A stretch of 64,000 nucleotides of DNA from CAVZZV01 sp963779845 (GCA_963779845.1 CAVZZV010000006.1:434001-498000); one strand, 5' to 3'. Positions 1-8,157 are shown, counted from the stretch's first letter. The notes: a model not told the origin generated them from the sequence alone. Numbers and translations: made by a program.

Positions 1-486
1 ATGACAACCGTTCATGCAACCACCGCAACACAAAAAACCGTGGATGGCCCTTCCAAGAAAGACTGGAGAGGTGGACGTGCAGCTGCAGGAAATATTATTC
101 CATCCTCAACAGGTGCCGCCAAAGCAGTAGGTAAAGTAATTCCTTCCCTCAATGGAAAATTGACCGGTATGGCTTTCAGGGTTCCAACTCTCAACGTATC
201 GGTGGTAGATCTTACCTGCCGTCTTGAAAAGCCGGCTTCATACGATGCTATCAAGGCTGCCATGAAAGCTGCTTCAGAAGGCCCGCTAAAAGGTATCCTG
301 GGTTATACTGAGGACAATGTGGTTTCAAGCGACTTTAACGGCGATTCTCGCACCTCTATCTTTGATGCCGGAGCTGGGATTTCCCTTAATGAACATTTCG
401 TGAAAATAGTGTCCTGGTATGATAACGAATGGGGTTATTCCAATAAACTTATCGACCTGATTGTGCACATGGATACCGTTAAATAA
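1..486 (+). CDS. gapA: Glyceraldehyde-3-phosphate dehydrogenase, C-terminal part (gene cut by window start)
   Basis: This is the catalytic C-terminal half of NAD-dependent GAPDH, which converts glyceraldehyde-3-phosphate to 1,3-bisphosphoglycerate in glycolysis. The visible part begins with the family motif TTVHATT, whose His is the catalytic base; GRAAAGNIIPSSTGAAKAVG (phosphate binding) and SWYDNEWGYSNK (C-terminal NAD site) follow. The active-site Cys (SCTTN) lies about 25 residues before the His and is therefore outside the window. The first codon here is an internal Met, not the true start. The reading frame is intact to TAA at 484-486, and a clear terminator follows immediately. Confidence 0.97.
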   Translation: MTTVHATTATQKTVDGPSKKDWRGGRAAAGNIIPSSTGAAKAVGKVIPSLNGKLTGMAFRVPTLNVSVVDLTCRLEKPASYDAIKAAMKAASEGPLKGILGYTEDNVVSSDFNGDSRTSIFDAGAGISLNEHFVKIVSWYDNEWGYSNKLIDLIVHMDTVK

Positions 487-502
487 CAAGAATTAATCAT
501 AC

Positions 503-534
503 AAAAAAGGCTGTCAAATATGACGGCCTTTTTT
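503..534 (+). terminator. Bidirectional intrinsic terminator after gapA
   Basis: GGCTGTCA pairs with TGACGGCC (one G-U), preceded by six A and followed by six T. Because both sides are A/T tracts, it can serve gapA on the plus strand and the minus-strand SiaC-like gene that ends at 575. Confidence 0.9.
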
Positions 535-574
535 CGTTAAAGAAATCTTTCCTGCTATTAACAATAATATTCCT

Positions 575-952
575 TTAATAATACTCAATCAATTTTACCG
601 GAATACGTACGGTAGCCTGGTAATGCTGTCCTAATTCCTGAATGGATTCGTCGTCCTCTTCATAATACCAGTTTACCTGGCATTCTTTGCCCTTGTCATA
701 ATTCCGCTTCAGGATACGCATCAATTCCAGCATGTATTTGGACGATCCTGAGTTTATATATTCAAGCTTAATCTCAACCCGGATGTTCGTACTGGGTTTT
801 TCGAAATACTGCTGGACCATTTCGACAATTTCATCATAAAAATCGCCCGGAACCTCGGGGATGGACCTGCCCTCGATGCGCAACAACCCCTCTTTCGGCG
901 AGAAAAAAACTTCGGGGGTATTAAAAGTCCTGCTGACGTGAAAATCCTCCAT
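575..952 (-). CDS. SiaC-family (DUF1987) regulatory phosphoprotein
   Basis: This 125-residue protein matches the DUF1987/SiaC family: FSPKEGLLRIEGRSIPE near residues 17-33 is the family's N-terminal signature and INSGSSKYMLEL (66-77) is the conserved segment that carries the phosphorylated Ser/Thr. In Pseudomonas, SiaC is phosphorylated by the kinase SiaB and dephosphorylated by the PP2C-like SiaA, and controls a diguanylate cyclase; no such partners are visible here, so only the family is assigned. It starts 19 bp after the ABC permease gene on the same strand, so the two are probably cotranscribed. Length is normal for the family. Confidence 0.82.
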   Translation of the reverse strand: MEDFHVSRTFNTPEVFFSPKEGLLRIEGRSIPEVPGDFYDEIVEMVQQYFEKPSTNIRVEIKLEYINSGSSKYMLELMRILKRNYDKGKECQVNWYYEEDDESIQELGQHYQATVRIPVKLIEYY

Positions 953-971
953 GTTGTATGTTTTTTAATTT

Positions 972-2216
972 CTATTCATATCGTAAAGCTTCGATCGGAT
1001 CTTGTTTTGCTGCCTTCACTGCTGGAAAATATCCTGATATCACCCCAACGATTAAACAAAGTAATACTCCCACAAAAATCCAGAACCAGGGAACTGCAAA
1101 GGGTGATTTTAAAAAATAGGACACGGAATTCCCCATAATAATACCTAAAACGATGCCCAGTAATCCTCCTAGTTGCCCAATTACAATTGCCTCAAAAAGA
1201 AACTGCTGCCTGATTACCTTCTTCCTTGCACCCAGGGCTTTTCTTATCCCAATTTCCCTAGTCCTTTCTGTTACCGAAACCAGCATGATGTTCATAAGCC
1301 CCACAACAGCTCCCATGAGGGTAATCCCGGCAATGATCAATGCTGCAAAATTAACCTTTTGAATCAATTCGAGGAAAATATTTATCAGGTTATCGCTTTT
1401 TGTTATATTAAAATCTGTCTCATCCCTAGCATCCAGTCCCCTCACAATCCGGAATATTCCCTCTGCTTGTCCTATCGCGGCTTCCATTGCTATTCCGGTA
1501 TTACTGGTAACACTTATGGAATATCCCATGCCAGGCCTTGAAAAATATTGTCTCACTACCGTATAAGGAAGCAGACAAGCCCTGTCAGTGCTCATACCAA
1601 ATCCGGAACCCTTTTCCTTCAACACCCCGATAACTTTAAATTTTCCTGAGCCCACTGTAATGATCTTGTCCAGCGGGTCTTCATAATTTTTAAATAGTTT
1701 TGAAGCCAGATCACTGCCAATGATCGTAAAATTCCGGTTCTCTCTAATCTCTTCGGCACTAAAATTCCGTCCCCTGGAAATTTCCAGCCCTGAAGTGATC
1801 AGGTAATTTTCATCAATCCCGGTAACCGGTATATTGGGATTCGTTTTTTCAGTTTCATTTTTCACCGTGGCCATTCCGGTTGCCCTCACCCAAATCGATA
1901 TATCGGCAGGAAAATTATAGCGTTCTTTAAATTCCCCCGCCTGCCTGTAGGAAATGTAGGAATAGTTTTTTGTCCGGTACCGTTTTCCTCCCACCCGTAT
2001 GTTCATCCCACGGCTTTCGATGGTAAAAGTATTGGTCCCCATGATTGAAAATTCATCCGTGATGGACTTTTTCAAACTTTCTATCGCGGTAAATATACCA
2101 ACAAGGGCCATTATTCCGAAGGCAATAATGAAAATGGTCAGGATGGACCTCAAACGGTTGGTCATAACCATTTGCAAGGAGAGCTTGATATTTTCCAATA
2201 GCATTGAGCTTCGCAT
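972..2216 (-). CDS. ABC transporter permease, MacB/FtsX type
   Basis: A 414-residue inner-membrane permease of the MacB/LolC kind. One transmembrane helix lies at about residues 20-45, followed by a large periplasmic MacB-type core domain (roughly 50-285). Three C-terminal helices form the FtsX domain, with TERTREIGIRKALGARKKVI (about 315-335) as the family's cytoplasmic coupling motif. It ends in AAKQDPIEALRYE, a typical MacB tail. Such permeases work with a separate ATPase in antibiotic or lipoprotein export; no ATPase gene is adjacent, so the partner must be elsewhere. A second Met at residue 5 could also be the start. Substrate cannot be told from sequence. Confidence 0.9.
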   Translation of the reverse strand: MRSSMLLENIKLSLQMVMTNRLRSILTIFIIAFGIMALVGIFTAIESLKKSITDEFSIMGTNTFTIESRGMNIRVGGKRYRTKNYSYISYRQAGEFKERYNFPADISIWVRATGMATVKNETEKTNPNIPVTGIDENYLITSGLEISRGRNFSAEEIRENRNFTIIGSDLASKLFKNYEDPLDKIITVGSGKFKVIGVLKEKGSGFGMSTDRACLLPYTVVRQYFSRPGMGYSISVTSNTGIAMEAAIGQAEGIFRIVRGLDARDETDFNITKSDNLINIFLELIQKVNFAALIIAGITLMGAVVGLMNIMLVSVTERTREIGIRKALGARKKVIRQQFLFEAIVIGQLGGLLGIVLGIIMGNSVSYFLKSPFAVPWFWIFVGVLLCLIVGVISGYFPAVKAAKQDPIEALRYE

Positions 2217-2358
2217 ACAAGTTTTAAAATGAAAGCGAAAGTTAATAAATTCTCTATAATAAATGTATCAAAACAGGAGGTATTCCCTTTAATTTATTGC
2301 AGCGATTGTGTATTTTCGTGCCTTGAAACGAAATAGACAATCAAAAGCTTCAACTAAA

Positions 2359-3435
2359 ATGGGTATTCAGGGGAGAATTAAGGCATTTGAGATACTGGGC
2401 AATTATCTTGAACAATTTTCCTTTGCTTCGTTTCAGGAGAAAGGGGATTTGAAGGAAATCAATGAAGCTTTCGCCCTCGAAACGGGAAAGATAATCGAAA
2501 GCACCCAATATTCCAACGCCTGGTTTACCCCCGAATTCATCCGCCTAAGCTTTTATAACTTGTCTCTCGCTCTGAAAAAGGAGAATCTGGAATACTGGAC
2601 CGGTTTATATCCTGATCTGGGTCGCAGGGAAAGGGTTCCAAAAAATATCGGGCTGATCATGGCAGGAAACATACCCCTGGTGGGATTTCATGATTTCTTT
2701 TGTACGATCATGTCGGGGAACCACTGCCGGATAAAATTCTCCTCAAAAGACGATAAATTGTTTCCCCATATTTTCTCCCTTCTTTCCTTTATAGAACCTG
2801 AACTAAAGCATTCCACGGCCATTGAGGAAGGTTCCTTAACAAATCCTGATGCCATTATTGCTACCGGAAGCAATAATTCCTCCCGTTATTTTGAATATTA
2901 TTTCGGAAAATATCCCCATATAATTCGAAAAAACAGAAACTCGATCGGGATTATCAGGGCAAATACCAGCAATGCCCAAATGACAAAACTTGCCGATGAT
3001 ATATTTAGCTATTTTGGCATGGGCTGCCGGAACATTTCGAAAGTCTTTTTGCCGGAAGGGTTTGATATTCCGGAATTATTAAAGAATTTTGAGTCTTATT
3101 CATATCTATACAATCATAACAAATATGCCAATAATTATGATTATCATAAAGCCATCAACCTGGTTTCATCCATCCCCTTCTATGATACGGGTTTTCTGGT
3201 TTTCAAGGAGGATCCCTCATACAGCAGTCCCGTTGGTTCCCTCTATTATGAATATTACTCTTCAGAAGATCAATTAAAGAATAAGCTGCTTTCAGATCAG
3301 GAATTGCTGCAATGCATAGTTTCTGCACCCGGAAACATTCCAGGAAGTGTTGACTTCGGTTCTACCCAGACCCCGATGTTGTGGGACTATGCAGATAATG
3401 TTGATACCATGAGGTTTCTCTTAGGTTTATCATGA
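2359..3435 (+). CDS. Acyl-CoA reductase, LuxC-like
   Basis: This protein resembles the LuxC-type acyl-CoA reductases common in Bacteroidota, which reduce fatty acyl-CoA to aldehyde with NADPH. The features seen are an aldehyde-dehydrogenase-like fold with NIGLIMAGNIPLVGFHDFF (nucleotide-binding part) and a Cys in FGMGCRNISKVF, which sits where the family has its catalytic thiol. The open frame extends upstream to 2308, but Met at 2359 (MGIQGR) is preferred because the extra 17 residues are low-complexity and unlike the family. The stop overlaps the miaA start by four bases (ATGA), so translation is coupled. The cellular substrate is unknown. Confidence 0.8.
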   Translation: MGIQGRIKAFEILGNYLEQFSFASFQEKGDLKEINEAFALETGKIIESTQYSNAWFTPEFIRLSFYNLSLALKKENLEYWTGLYPDLGRRERVPKNIGLIMAGNIPLVGFHDFFCTIMSGNHCRIKFSSKDDKLFPHIFSLLSFIEPELKHSTAIEEGSLTNPDAIIATGSNNSSRYFEYYFGKYPHIIRKNRNSIGIIRANTSNAQMTKLADDIFSYFGMGCRNISKVFLPEGFDIPELLKNFESYSYLYNHNKYANNYDYHKAINLVSSIPFYDTGFLVFKEDPSYSSPVGSLYYEYYSSEDQLKNKLLSDQELLQCIVSAPGNIPGSVDFGSTQTPMLWDYADNVDTMRFLLGLS

Positions 3436-4313
3436 CAAAAAGACTGATTATAATCACAGGTCCCACCGGGGTAGGAAAAACCCCGGTTGCCGTCCGCGTG
3501 GCCCAGGCCCTCGACACAGAAATTCTTTCCTGTGATTCACGGCAGTTTTACCAGGAGATGTCGGTTGGTACTGCCATTCCTGAAAAAGAATTTCTGGAGG
3601 CAATCCCTCATCATTTCATTCAACATATCAGTATTCATGAGTATTACAATGCCAGTTTGTACGAAGTCCAGGCACTGGAAATCCTGAGCCGTCTGTTCAA
3701 AACACACAATGAAGTTGTGTTGACAGGAGGCACCGGTCTTTATATGGATGCCGTCAGATTTGGAATCGATGATTTCCCCACCATCGACCTATCCATTCGG
3801 AACGACCTGAAAAATCGCCTTGAAGTTGAAGGATTGGCAAGCCTTGTAGAGGAACTGCAGAGACTGGATCCGGAAACTCATTCCCTTATCGATCTGAAAA
3901 ATCCCAAAAGGGTTCAAAAAGCCCTTGAGGTATGCCTGATGACCGGGATGCCCTATTCCGGCTTTCTGACCCATCCGAAAAAACCAAGGGATTTTGAGGT
4001 GAGCCTGTTTGTCCTTAACCGCCCGAGGGAGGAACTTTATCATTCCATAAATGACCGGGTGGTGGAAATGGTCAAAAGAGGCCTTTTCGAAGAAGCCCGG
4101 GAACTTTATCCATATAGAAACCTGAATGCATTGAATACAGTGGGTTACAAAGAAGTCTTCCGGTTTCTTGAGGGAAAAATAACAAGGGAAGAAAGCATAA
4201 GGCAAATTCAGGCCAATACCCGCAAATATGCCAGGAAGCAAATAACCTGGTTCAGGAAAGATCCCAATTCTCAGTGGTTACAACCTAAAGAATGGCAAAA
4301 AATAATTATATGA
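3432..4313 (+). CDS. miaA: tRNA dimethylallyltransferase
   Basis: MiaA transfers a dimethylallyl group to N6 of A37 in tRNAs reading codons that begin with U. The P-loop GPTGVGKT is at residues 10-17, the substrate motif SCDSRQFY at 33-40, GGTGLYMDA follows, and NTVGYKEVF lies near the C-terminus, all family signatures. The length (293) is slightly short but usual for Bacteroidota MiaA. It is translationally coupled on both sides: ATGA overlaps with the acyl-CoA reductase upstream and with the Nudix gene downstream. Confidence 0.96.
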   Translation: MTKRLIIITGPTGVGKTPVAVRVAQALDTEILSCDSRQFYQEMSVGTAIPEKEFLEAIPHHFIQHISIHEYYNASLYEVQALEILSRLFKTHNEVVLTGGTGLYMDAVRFGIDDFPTIDLSIRNDLKNRLEVEGLASLVEELQRLDPETHSLIDLKNPKRVQKALEVCLMTGMPYSGFLTHPKKPRDFEVSLFVLNRPREELYHSINDRVVEMVKRGLFEEARELYPYRNLNALNTVGYKEVFRFLEGKITREESIRQIQANTRKYARKQITWFRKDPNSQWLQPKEWQKIII

Positions 4314-4783
4314 CAGAGATTAAATACACCCTACGCGTATATGGACTTTTATTCAACGAAAAAGGACAGGTGCTCCTCAGCGATGAATATGTTATGGACA
4401 GGTACATGACCAAATTCCCCGGAGGGGGCATGGAAAAAGGGGAAGGACCCGAAGACTGCCTCAAACGGGAAATCCTCGAGGAGTTAGGACAGGAGGCTGA
4501 AATAAAAAGGCATTATTATACCACAGGATTTTATCAACCTGCCCTGTTCTTTAAGGACACCCAATTAATAAGCATCTATTATGAAATAAGGCTTATTGGG
4601 GAACCGGTATTTTCTGCATCCGCAAAAAAATTCGATTTCGCCGGGGAAATAAATGGCAGCCAGTCTTTTCGCTGGGTTGATATAGCAAGCCTTCCTGAAG
4701 AGGAACTGACTTTTCCGGTGGACAAATATGTTTCCGGATTGCTTTTTTTGAATTTAGTGGAAAAACAACAGGGATCTTTCTAA
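4310..4783 (+). CDS. Nudix hydrolase
   Basis: A 157-residue Nudix-fold hydrolase. The Nudix box GX5EX7REUXEEXG is complete at residues 39-60 (Glu57 and Glu58 are the expected metal ligands), although the usual hydrophobic residue just after it is Gln61. The natural substrate, a nucleoside-diphosphate linked compound, cannot be predicted. The frame is open from 4292, but the ATG at 4310 overlaps the miaA stop as ATGA exactly as miaA overlaps its own upstream neighbour, so I chose that start. Confidence 0.88.
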   Translation: MTEIKYTLRVYGLLFNEKGQVLLSDEYVMDRYMTKFPGGGMEKGEGPEDCLKREILEELGQEAEIKRHYYTTGFYQPALFFKDTQLISIYYEIRLIGEPVFSASAKKFDFAGEINGSQSFRWVDIASLPEEELTFPVDKYVSGLLFLNLVEKQQGSF

Positions 4784-4852
4784 AACCTTTTAAAAATTTC
4801 CCTCCTGATACAGTTTGGGAAATTGGGGATAAGCATCCCACTTTGAAAATTT

Positions 4853-5977
4853 TTAAATTCCCATAACAAAAGCTTCGAACTGAAGGACAAAATTTTTCCA
4901 GGAATATTCCTCTTTTTTTCTTTTAATATTGGCTAAAAGGGCCTCTTTTGCCGGGTCGTCAAAATACCTGTTGATGGCGGCTGCGATACTTTCCGGATTG
5001 GGTTCCGCAATATACCCGGTCTTGCCCTCTTCAATGGTTTCCGGCAACCCCCCTACCCTTGTAACAATGGCAGGGATTTCGAAATGAAAGGCAATTTGAG
5101 CCACCCCGCTCTGGGTAGCCGATTTGTAGGGAAGAACCAGCAACTCGGCAGCGGAGAAATAATATTTCACCTCCGCCGCAGGAATGAAAAAATCTTTCAG
5201 GATTATTCTCTTCCCGATTTTTTCCGAGGCAATGATTTTCAGGTATTCATCCTTCTTTCCATAAAATTCCCCGGCTATAATCAGATTAACTGACCTATTT
5301 TTGACACTCTTTAAAGCCTGCAACAACAAGTCGAGTCCCTTGTATTTCCGTACCAATCCAAAAAACAGGATATACCGGGCTTTCCCGTTCAGTCCCAGCT
5401 TTTTAAGGGCCAGGTGCCTTTCAGGTTTTTCACCAAAGATGTCGTAAATTGGGTGGGGCAGTACGATGGATGGAAGATTCGGCCGGAATTTCTTTGCATC
5501 CGCTTGTACCTTGGAGGACAAGGAAACGATTCCATCAATATTTTTTATCAGGTAGCGGGTAAGGAAACGGGTGCCAGGTTGAGTTTCATGCGGAATAAGA
5601 TTATGGGCAAGCAAAATAGTTTTGATACTCTTCACGGCTCTAAGCTTATGGGCAATAAATCCTAATGAGGGGATAAAAAATGGCATCCAATAGTGAATGA
5701 TCACAAGATCAGGGCCTTCCCTCCTGATATTTTCCACTGTCTTAAGCCAGCTGCTAAGGGAGATGGAGCTCAAAGGATTTTGAATGTCAAGATAATCAGG
5801 TTTTAATGAAGAGGTATATTGTGTTTTTCCCGGAAAAAACAGGGAGGGGTATTGAAGTTTATAGGAGAATATTTTCAGTTCATGCCCTTGGGAAAGGAAC
5901 TCCCGGGACATGGATTCATTAAATTCTGCAATTCCACCCCTCAGGGGATGGGCGGGACCTAAACTAATAATTTTCAC
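4853..5977 (-). CDS. Glycosyltransferase family 4 (GT-B)
   Basis: A 374-residue retaining glycosyltransferase of the GT4 type. The N-terminal loop LRGGIAEFN (12-20) is the acceptor-side glycine loop, FFGLVRKYKGLDLLL (205-219) opens the C-terminal Rossmann domain, and the segment QSGVAQIAFHFEIPAI followed by VGGLPETIEEGKTGY (about 289-322) is the nucleotide-sugar site. It overlaps the GT2 gene by four bases, and both follow DUF4199, so the three form a minus-strand operon probably acting on an envelope glycan or lipid-linked sugar. Donor and acceptor are unknown. Confidence 0.9.
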   Translation of the reverse strand: MKIISLGPAHPLRGGIAEFNESMSREFLSQGHELKIFSYKLQYPSLFFPGKTQYTSSLKPDYLDIQNPLSSISLSSWLKTVENIRREGPDLVIIHYWMPFFIPSLGFIAHKLRAVKSIKTILLAHNLIPHETQPGTRFLTRYLIKNIDGIVSLSSKVQADAKKFRPNLPSIVLPHPIYDIFGEKPERHLALKKLGLNGKARYILFFGLVRKYKGLDLLLQALKSVKNRSVNLIIAGEFYGKKDEYLKIIASEKIGKRIILKDFFIPAAEVKYYFSAAELLVLPYKSATQSGVAQIAFHFEIPAIVTRVGGLPETIEEGKTGYIAEPNPESIAAAINRYFDDPAKEALLANIKRKKEEYSWKNFVLQFEAFVMGI

Positions 5978-6934
5978 AAATGGGTATTAATCTCATTTTC
6001 AATTAAATATTGATTCCTATCCATCGAATTCCGGGAAACAAGTTCGCCCAAAAAACCGCTCACGAACAACAAAGTCCCGATGATCATTGCCGTTAAAGCA
6101 AGATAAAAATAGGGACTGTCCGCAATCAGCATACTTGGCATGCCCTTATGGAGCATATAAAGTTTCTGTCCGCCAAGCCATACCGCAGATAGAAAACCCA
6201 CAAGGAACATCAGGGTACCCAGGGTTCCGAACATATGCATCGGCCGTTTTCCGAAGCGCGTAATGAAAGAGATTGTCAACAAATCAAGGAATCCGTTAAT
6301 AAAACGCTCCATTCCGAATTTAGTTTTCCCATACAATCTTTTTTGATGGGTAACCACTTTTTCCCCAATTTTTGTAAAACCCGCCTTATTGGCCATGACG
6401 GGAATATACCGGTGCATTTCGCCGTATACCTCAATGGTTTTTACCAGTGTATTATGATAGGCTTTTAATCCGCAGTTAAGATCGTGCAGATAAATCCCGG
6501 TTACCTTTCTGGCCGTCCAGTTATAAAACTTACTGGTAATTCGCTTAATAAAAGGATCATGCCTCTTCTTTTTCCAACCTGATACCAGGTCATAGCCCTC
6601 CTCGGTTATCATCCTGTACAATTCGGGGATTTCCTCAGGACTGTCCTGAAGATCTGCATCCATGGTGATAACAACCCTTCCGGCAGCATATTGGAAACCA
6701 ACATGCAGTGCAGCAGATTTACCATAATTTTTTCGAAAACGAACAGCCTTAATATTTTGCATCGGAGGAGGCGATTTCTCCTATTACTTCCCAGGAACGA
6801 TCGGTGCTGCCATCATCAACAACGATCACTTCATATTGCAAATCACGGGAAAGAAGAGTTTTTCCGATCCAATCGAGTAATTCAGGAATGGATTCCTCTT
6901 CGTTAAATAGAGGGATAACGATAGAAATATCCAT
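5974..6934 (-). CDS. Glycosyltransferase family 2, DPM1/ArnC-like, with one frameshift
   Basis: The N-terminal part (6749-6934) has MDISIVIPLFNEEES and VVDDGSTD (38-45); the remainder (from about 6762 down to 5974) continues with RKNYGKSAALHVGF and the DADLQD metal motif (92-97). The tail carries two membrane helices, typical of polyprenyl-phosphate glycosyltransferases. The two parts are joined only if one A is removed from a four-A run on the coding strand (plus-strand T run at 6755-6758), which restores a 319-residue protein. This may be a sequencing error or a real mutation. The gene overlaps DUF4199 upstream by one base (TAATG) and GT4 downstream by four. Confidence 0.88.
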
Positions 6935-7476
6935 TATTGATCTTCTTGCAGATTAGCGAAAGGGTCAGCAGGCTCCCGCTTAACAAAGCCGGCAATGATC
7001 AGGTTCATCACGGAAAATGTAAATAAATTTCCCAAAAATCCACCCACCAATTGAATTACAGGGGATTTAAACCGATCCATCAGTTGCATCTGTTTTTCGA
7101 TCATCTCCTCTGAGGCGCCTTTCTCAAGTAATTTCTGCTCCATCATATCGCGGGTCATCTGAACCATATCCGGATTAATCCATTTAATATAAATAAAATT
7201 AAAAACAACCAGGATCAGGCTAAGAACCAATGCTACCAGAGTTCCGAAAGCAAAAGCTTGTCCATAGGATATCGTATTTCCCCGATACTCTTTACGATAG
7301 GTATACATTGCATAAAACAATCCAAGGAATTCCAGGACAATCATCGCGATGCTGTTCAAGGTTGAAAATTGGGCGTTCAACAGGTCTATCACAAGGGTAT
7401 AAAGGATCAGCACGCCCCCTGTCATACCTCCATAGATCAGGGCGGGTATTAACTTTGGAGAATATTCTCGTTCCAT
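6934..7476 (-). CDS. DUF4199 family membrane protein
   Basis: A 180-residue Bacteroidota membrane protein matching DUF4199. It has hydrophobic helices at about residues 10-30, 38-55, 70-100 and 140-162, and the family segment NTISYGQAFAFGTLVALVLS. The function of the family is unknown; it often precedes a GT2 gene of the DPM1 type, as here. The ATG at 7476 is used rather than the TTG at 7503. It is the first gene of the DUF4199-GT2-GT4 operon. Confidence 0.85.
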   Translation of the reverse strand: MEREYSPKLIPALIYGGMTGGVLILYTLVIDLLNAQFSTLNSIAMIVLEFLGLFYAMYTYRKEYRGNTISYGQAFAFGTLVALVLSLILVVFNFIYIKWINPDMVQMTRDMMEQKLLEKGASEEMIEKQMQLMDRFKSPVIQLVGGFLGNLFTFSVMNLIIAGFVKREPADPFANLQEDQ

Positions 7477-7525
7477 TCTGATGGTTTTAAAATTCAAAAG
7501 CAAATATAACCCATTTAAAAGATTT

Positions 7526-7557
7526 TTTGGCTGGCATGGAGATTTTATTTATTTTTG
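7526..7557 (+). promoter_or_regulatory. Bacteroidota-type promoter of the SRP RNA gene
   Basis: TTTG at 7526-7529, 20 bases, then TATTTTTG at 7550-7557. This fits the Bacteroidota consensus TTTG-N19-21-TAnnTTTG exactly and would start transcription about seven bases later, at the GGGG that opens the SRP RNA. Confidence 0.85.
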
Positions 7558-7563
7558 CAGTCC

Positions 7564-7662
7564 GGGGTAAGCCTTGTACGACCAGCTCCCACCGAATTCC
7601 CCCAGGGTCGGAAGACAGCAAGGGTAGGTGGTTGTAGCGGTGCGATACAAGTAGCTTGCCCC
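7564..7662 (+). ncRNA. ffs: Signal recognition particle RNA, small bacterial type (4.5S)
   Basis: The ends pair as a long hairpin: GGGGTAAGCCTTGTA at 7564-7578 with TACAAG at 7646-7651 and GCTTGCCCC at 7654-7662. The apex has the SRP domain IV signature: CCAGG on the 5' side, a GGAA tetraloop closed by GTC/GAC, then AGCAAGGG on the 3' side. This is the Ffh binding site that targets membrane proteins to the translocon. A run of five T (7663-7667) after the closing stem acts as terminator. A 101-codon open frame over this region (7555-7860) is spurious. Confidence 0.93.
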
Positions 7663-7683
7663 TTTTTCATGACTTTTAGAAAA

Positions 7684-7795
7684 GTCTTTTCAATGGTTCA
7701 TCAATTCATAATTTTTACTAAAATATTCTTATTGGTCTTTTCAAGGGTTCATCAATTCATAATTTTTACTAAAATATTCTTATTGGTCTTTTCAA
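7684..7795 (+). repeat. 51-bp tandem repeat, 2.2 copies, downstream of ffs
   Basis: GTCTTTTCAA starts at 7684, 7735 and 7786, giving a period of 51 bases. The two full units differ at one or two positions, and a short degenerate match (ATCAATTCATAA) recurs near 7870. It lies in the 320-bp non-coding stretch between ffs and the ilv promoter. No function is evident. Confidence 0.85.
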
Positions 7796-7936
7796 AGCTT
7801 TACTTCTGGCCTCCAATCCCCTTTGTTCCCTGGTTTTCGCAAAAATATCCTCCTGTTTAACCCCTTTATTATCAATTCATAAAACTGAAATGGACAAATA
7901 AAAATCAAAAAAAACTACTTTTTAACCTCTTTTTAT

Positions 7937-7966
7937 TTTGCGGTTAATATGTTTTACCTAACTTTG
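7937..7966 (+). promoter_or_regulatory. Promoter of the ilv leader and operon
   Basis: TTTG at 7937-7940 is followed after 18 bases by TAACTTTG at 7959-7966, an exact TAnnTTTG. Transcription should start near 7973, leaving about 15 bases before the leader peptide ATG. Confidence 0.7.
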
Positions 7967-7987
7967 TCCTTGAAATTGAAAGTAAAA

Positions 7988-8050
7988 ATGCAGATTTTTC
8001 ATCATATTATCATTCTCGTGGTCGTCCTAGTCATCGGTAAAATGACCTGA
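7988..8050 (+). CDS. ilv operon leader peptide (attenuation control)
   Basis: A 20-codon frame starting at ATG 7988 and ending at TGA 8048-8050. Eleven of its 20 residues are Ile, Val or Leu, with the uninterrupted run IIILVVVLVI at residues 7-16. These are the end products of the operon that begins 107 bases downstream, so ribosome speed through this run would report branched-chain aminoacyl-tRNA supply. It is preceded by a purine-rich GAAAG but no strong Shine-Dalgarno, as usual in Bacteroidota. It is too short for ordinary gene callers. Confidence 0.88.
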   Translation: MQIFHHIIILVVVLVIGKMT

Positions 8051-8112
8051 GAGTGGTGTGAATAAAGGGTAAAAAAATCCAGAAAGCCATTCTCCAATGA
8101 GAGTGGCTTTCT
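8049..8112 (+). promoter_or_regulatory. ilv attenuator: antiterminator strand plus terminator-like hairpin
   Basis: AGAAAGCCATTCTC (8081-8094) pairs over 14 positions, with one G-U, with GAGAGTGGCTTTCT (8099-8112) around a four-base loop, CAAT. The octamer GAGAGTGG occurs twice: in the 3' arm (8099-8106) and directly over the leader stop codon (8049-8056). The upstream copy can pair with CCATTCTC (8087-8094) and so block the hairpin. Inferred logic: a ribosome stalled on Ile/Val/Leu codons frees the upstream copy and allows readthrough; a ribosome that reaches the stop covers it and lets the hairpin form. The T tract after the hairpin is weak (TTCATTTAAAA). Confidence 0.8.
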
Positions 8113-8157
8113 TCATTTAAAAACGGGCAACAGAAAATTAAACAGGGCAATCAAATT

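Noticed and set aside
7555..7860. Open frame of 101 codons
   Set aside because: It overlaps the SRP RNA hairpin and the 51-bp tandem repeat; the repeated peptide simply follows from the repeat length being a multiple of three.
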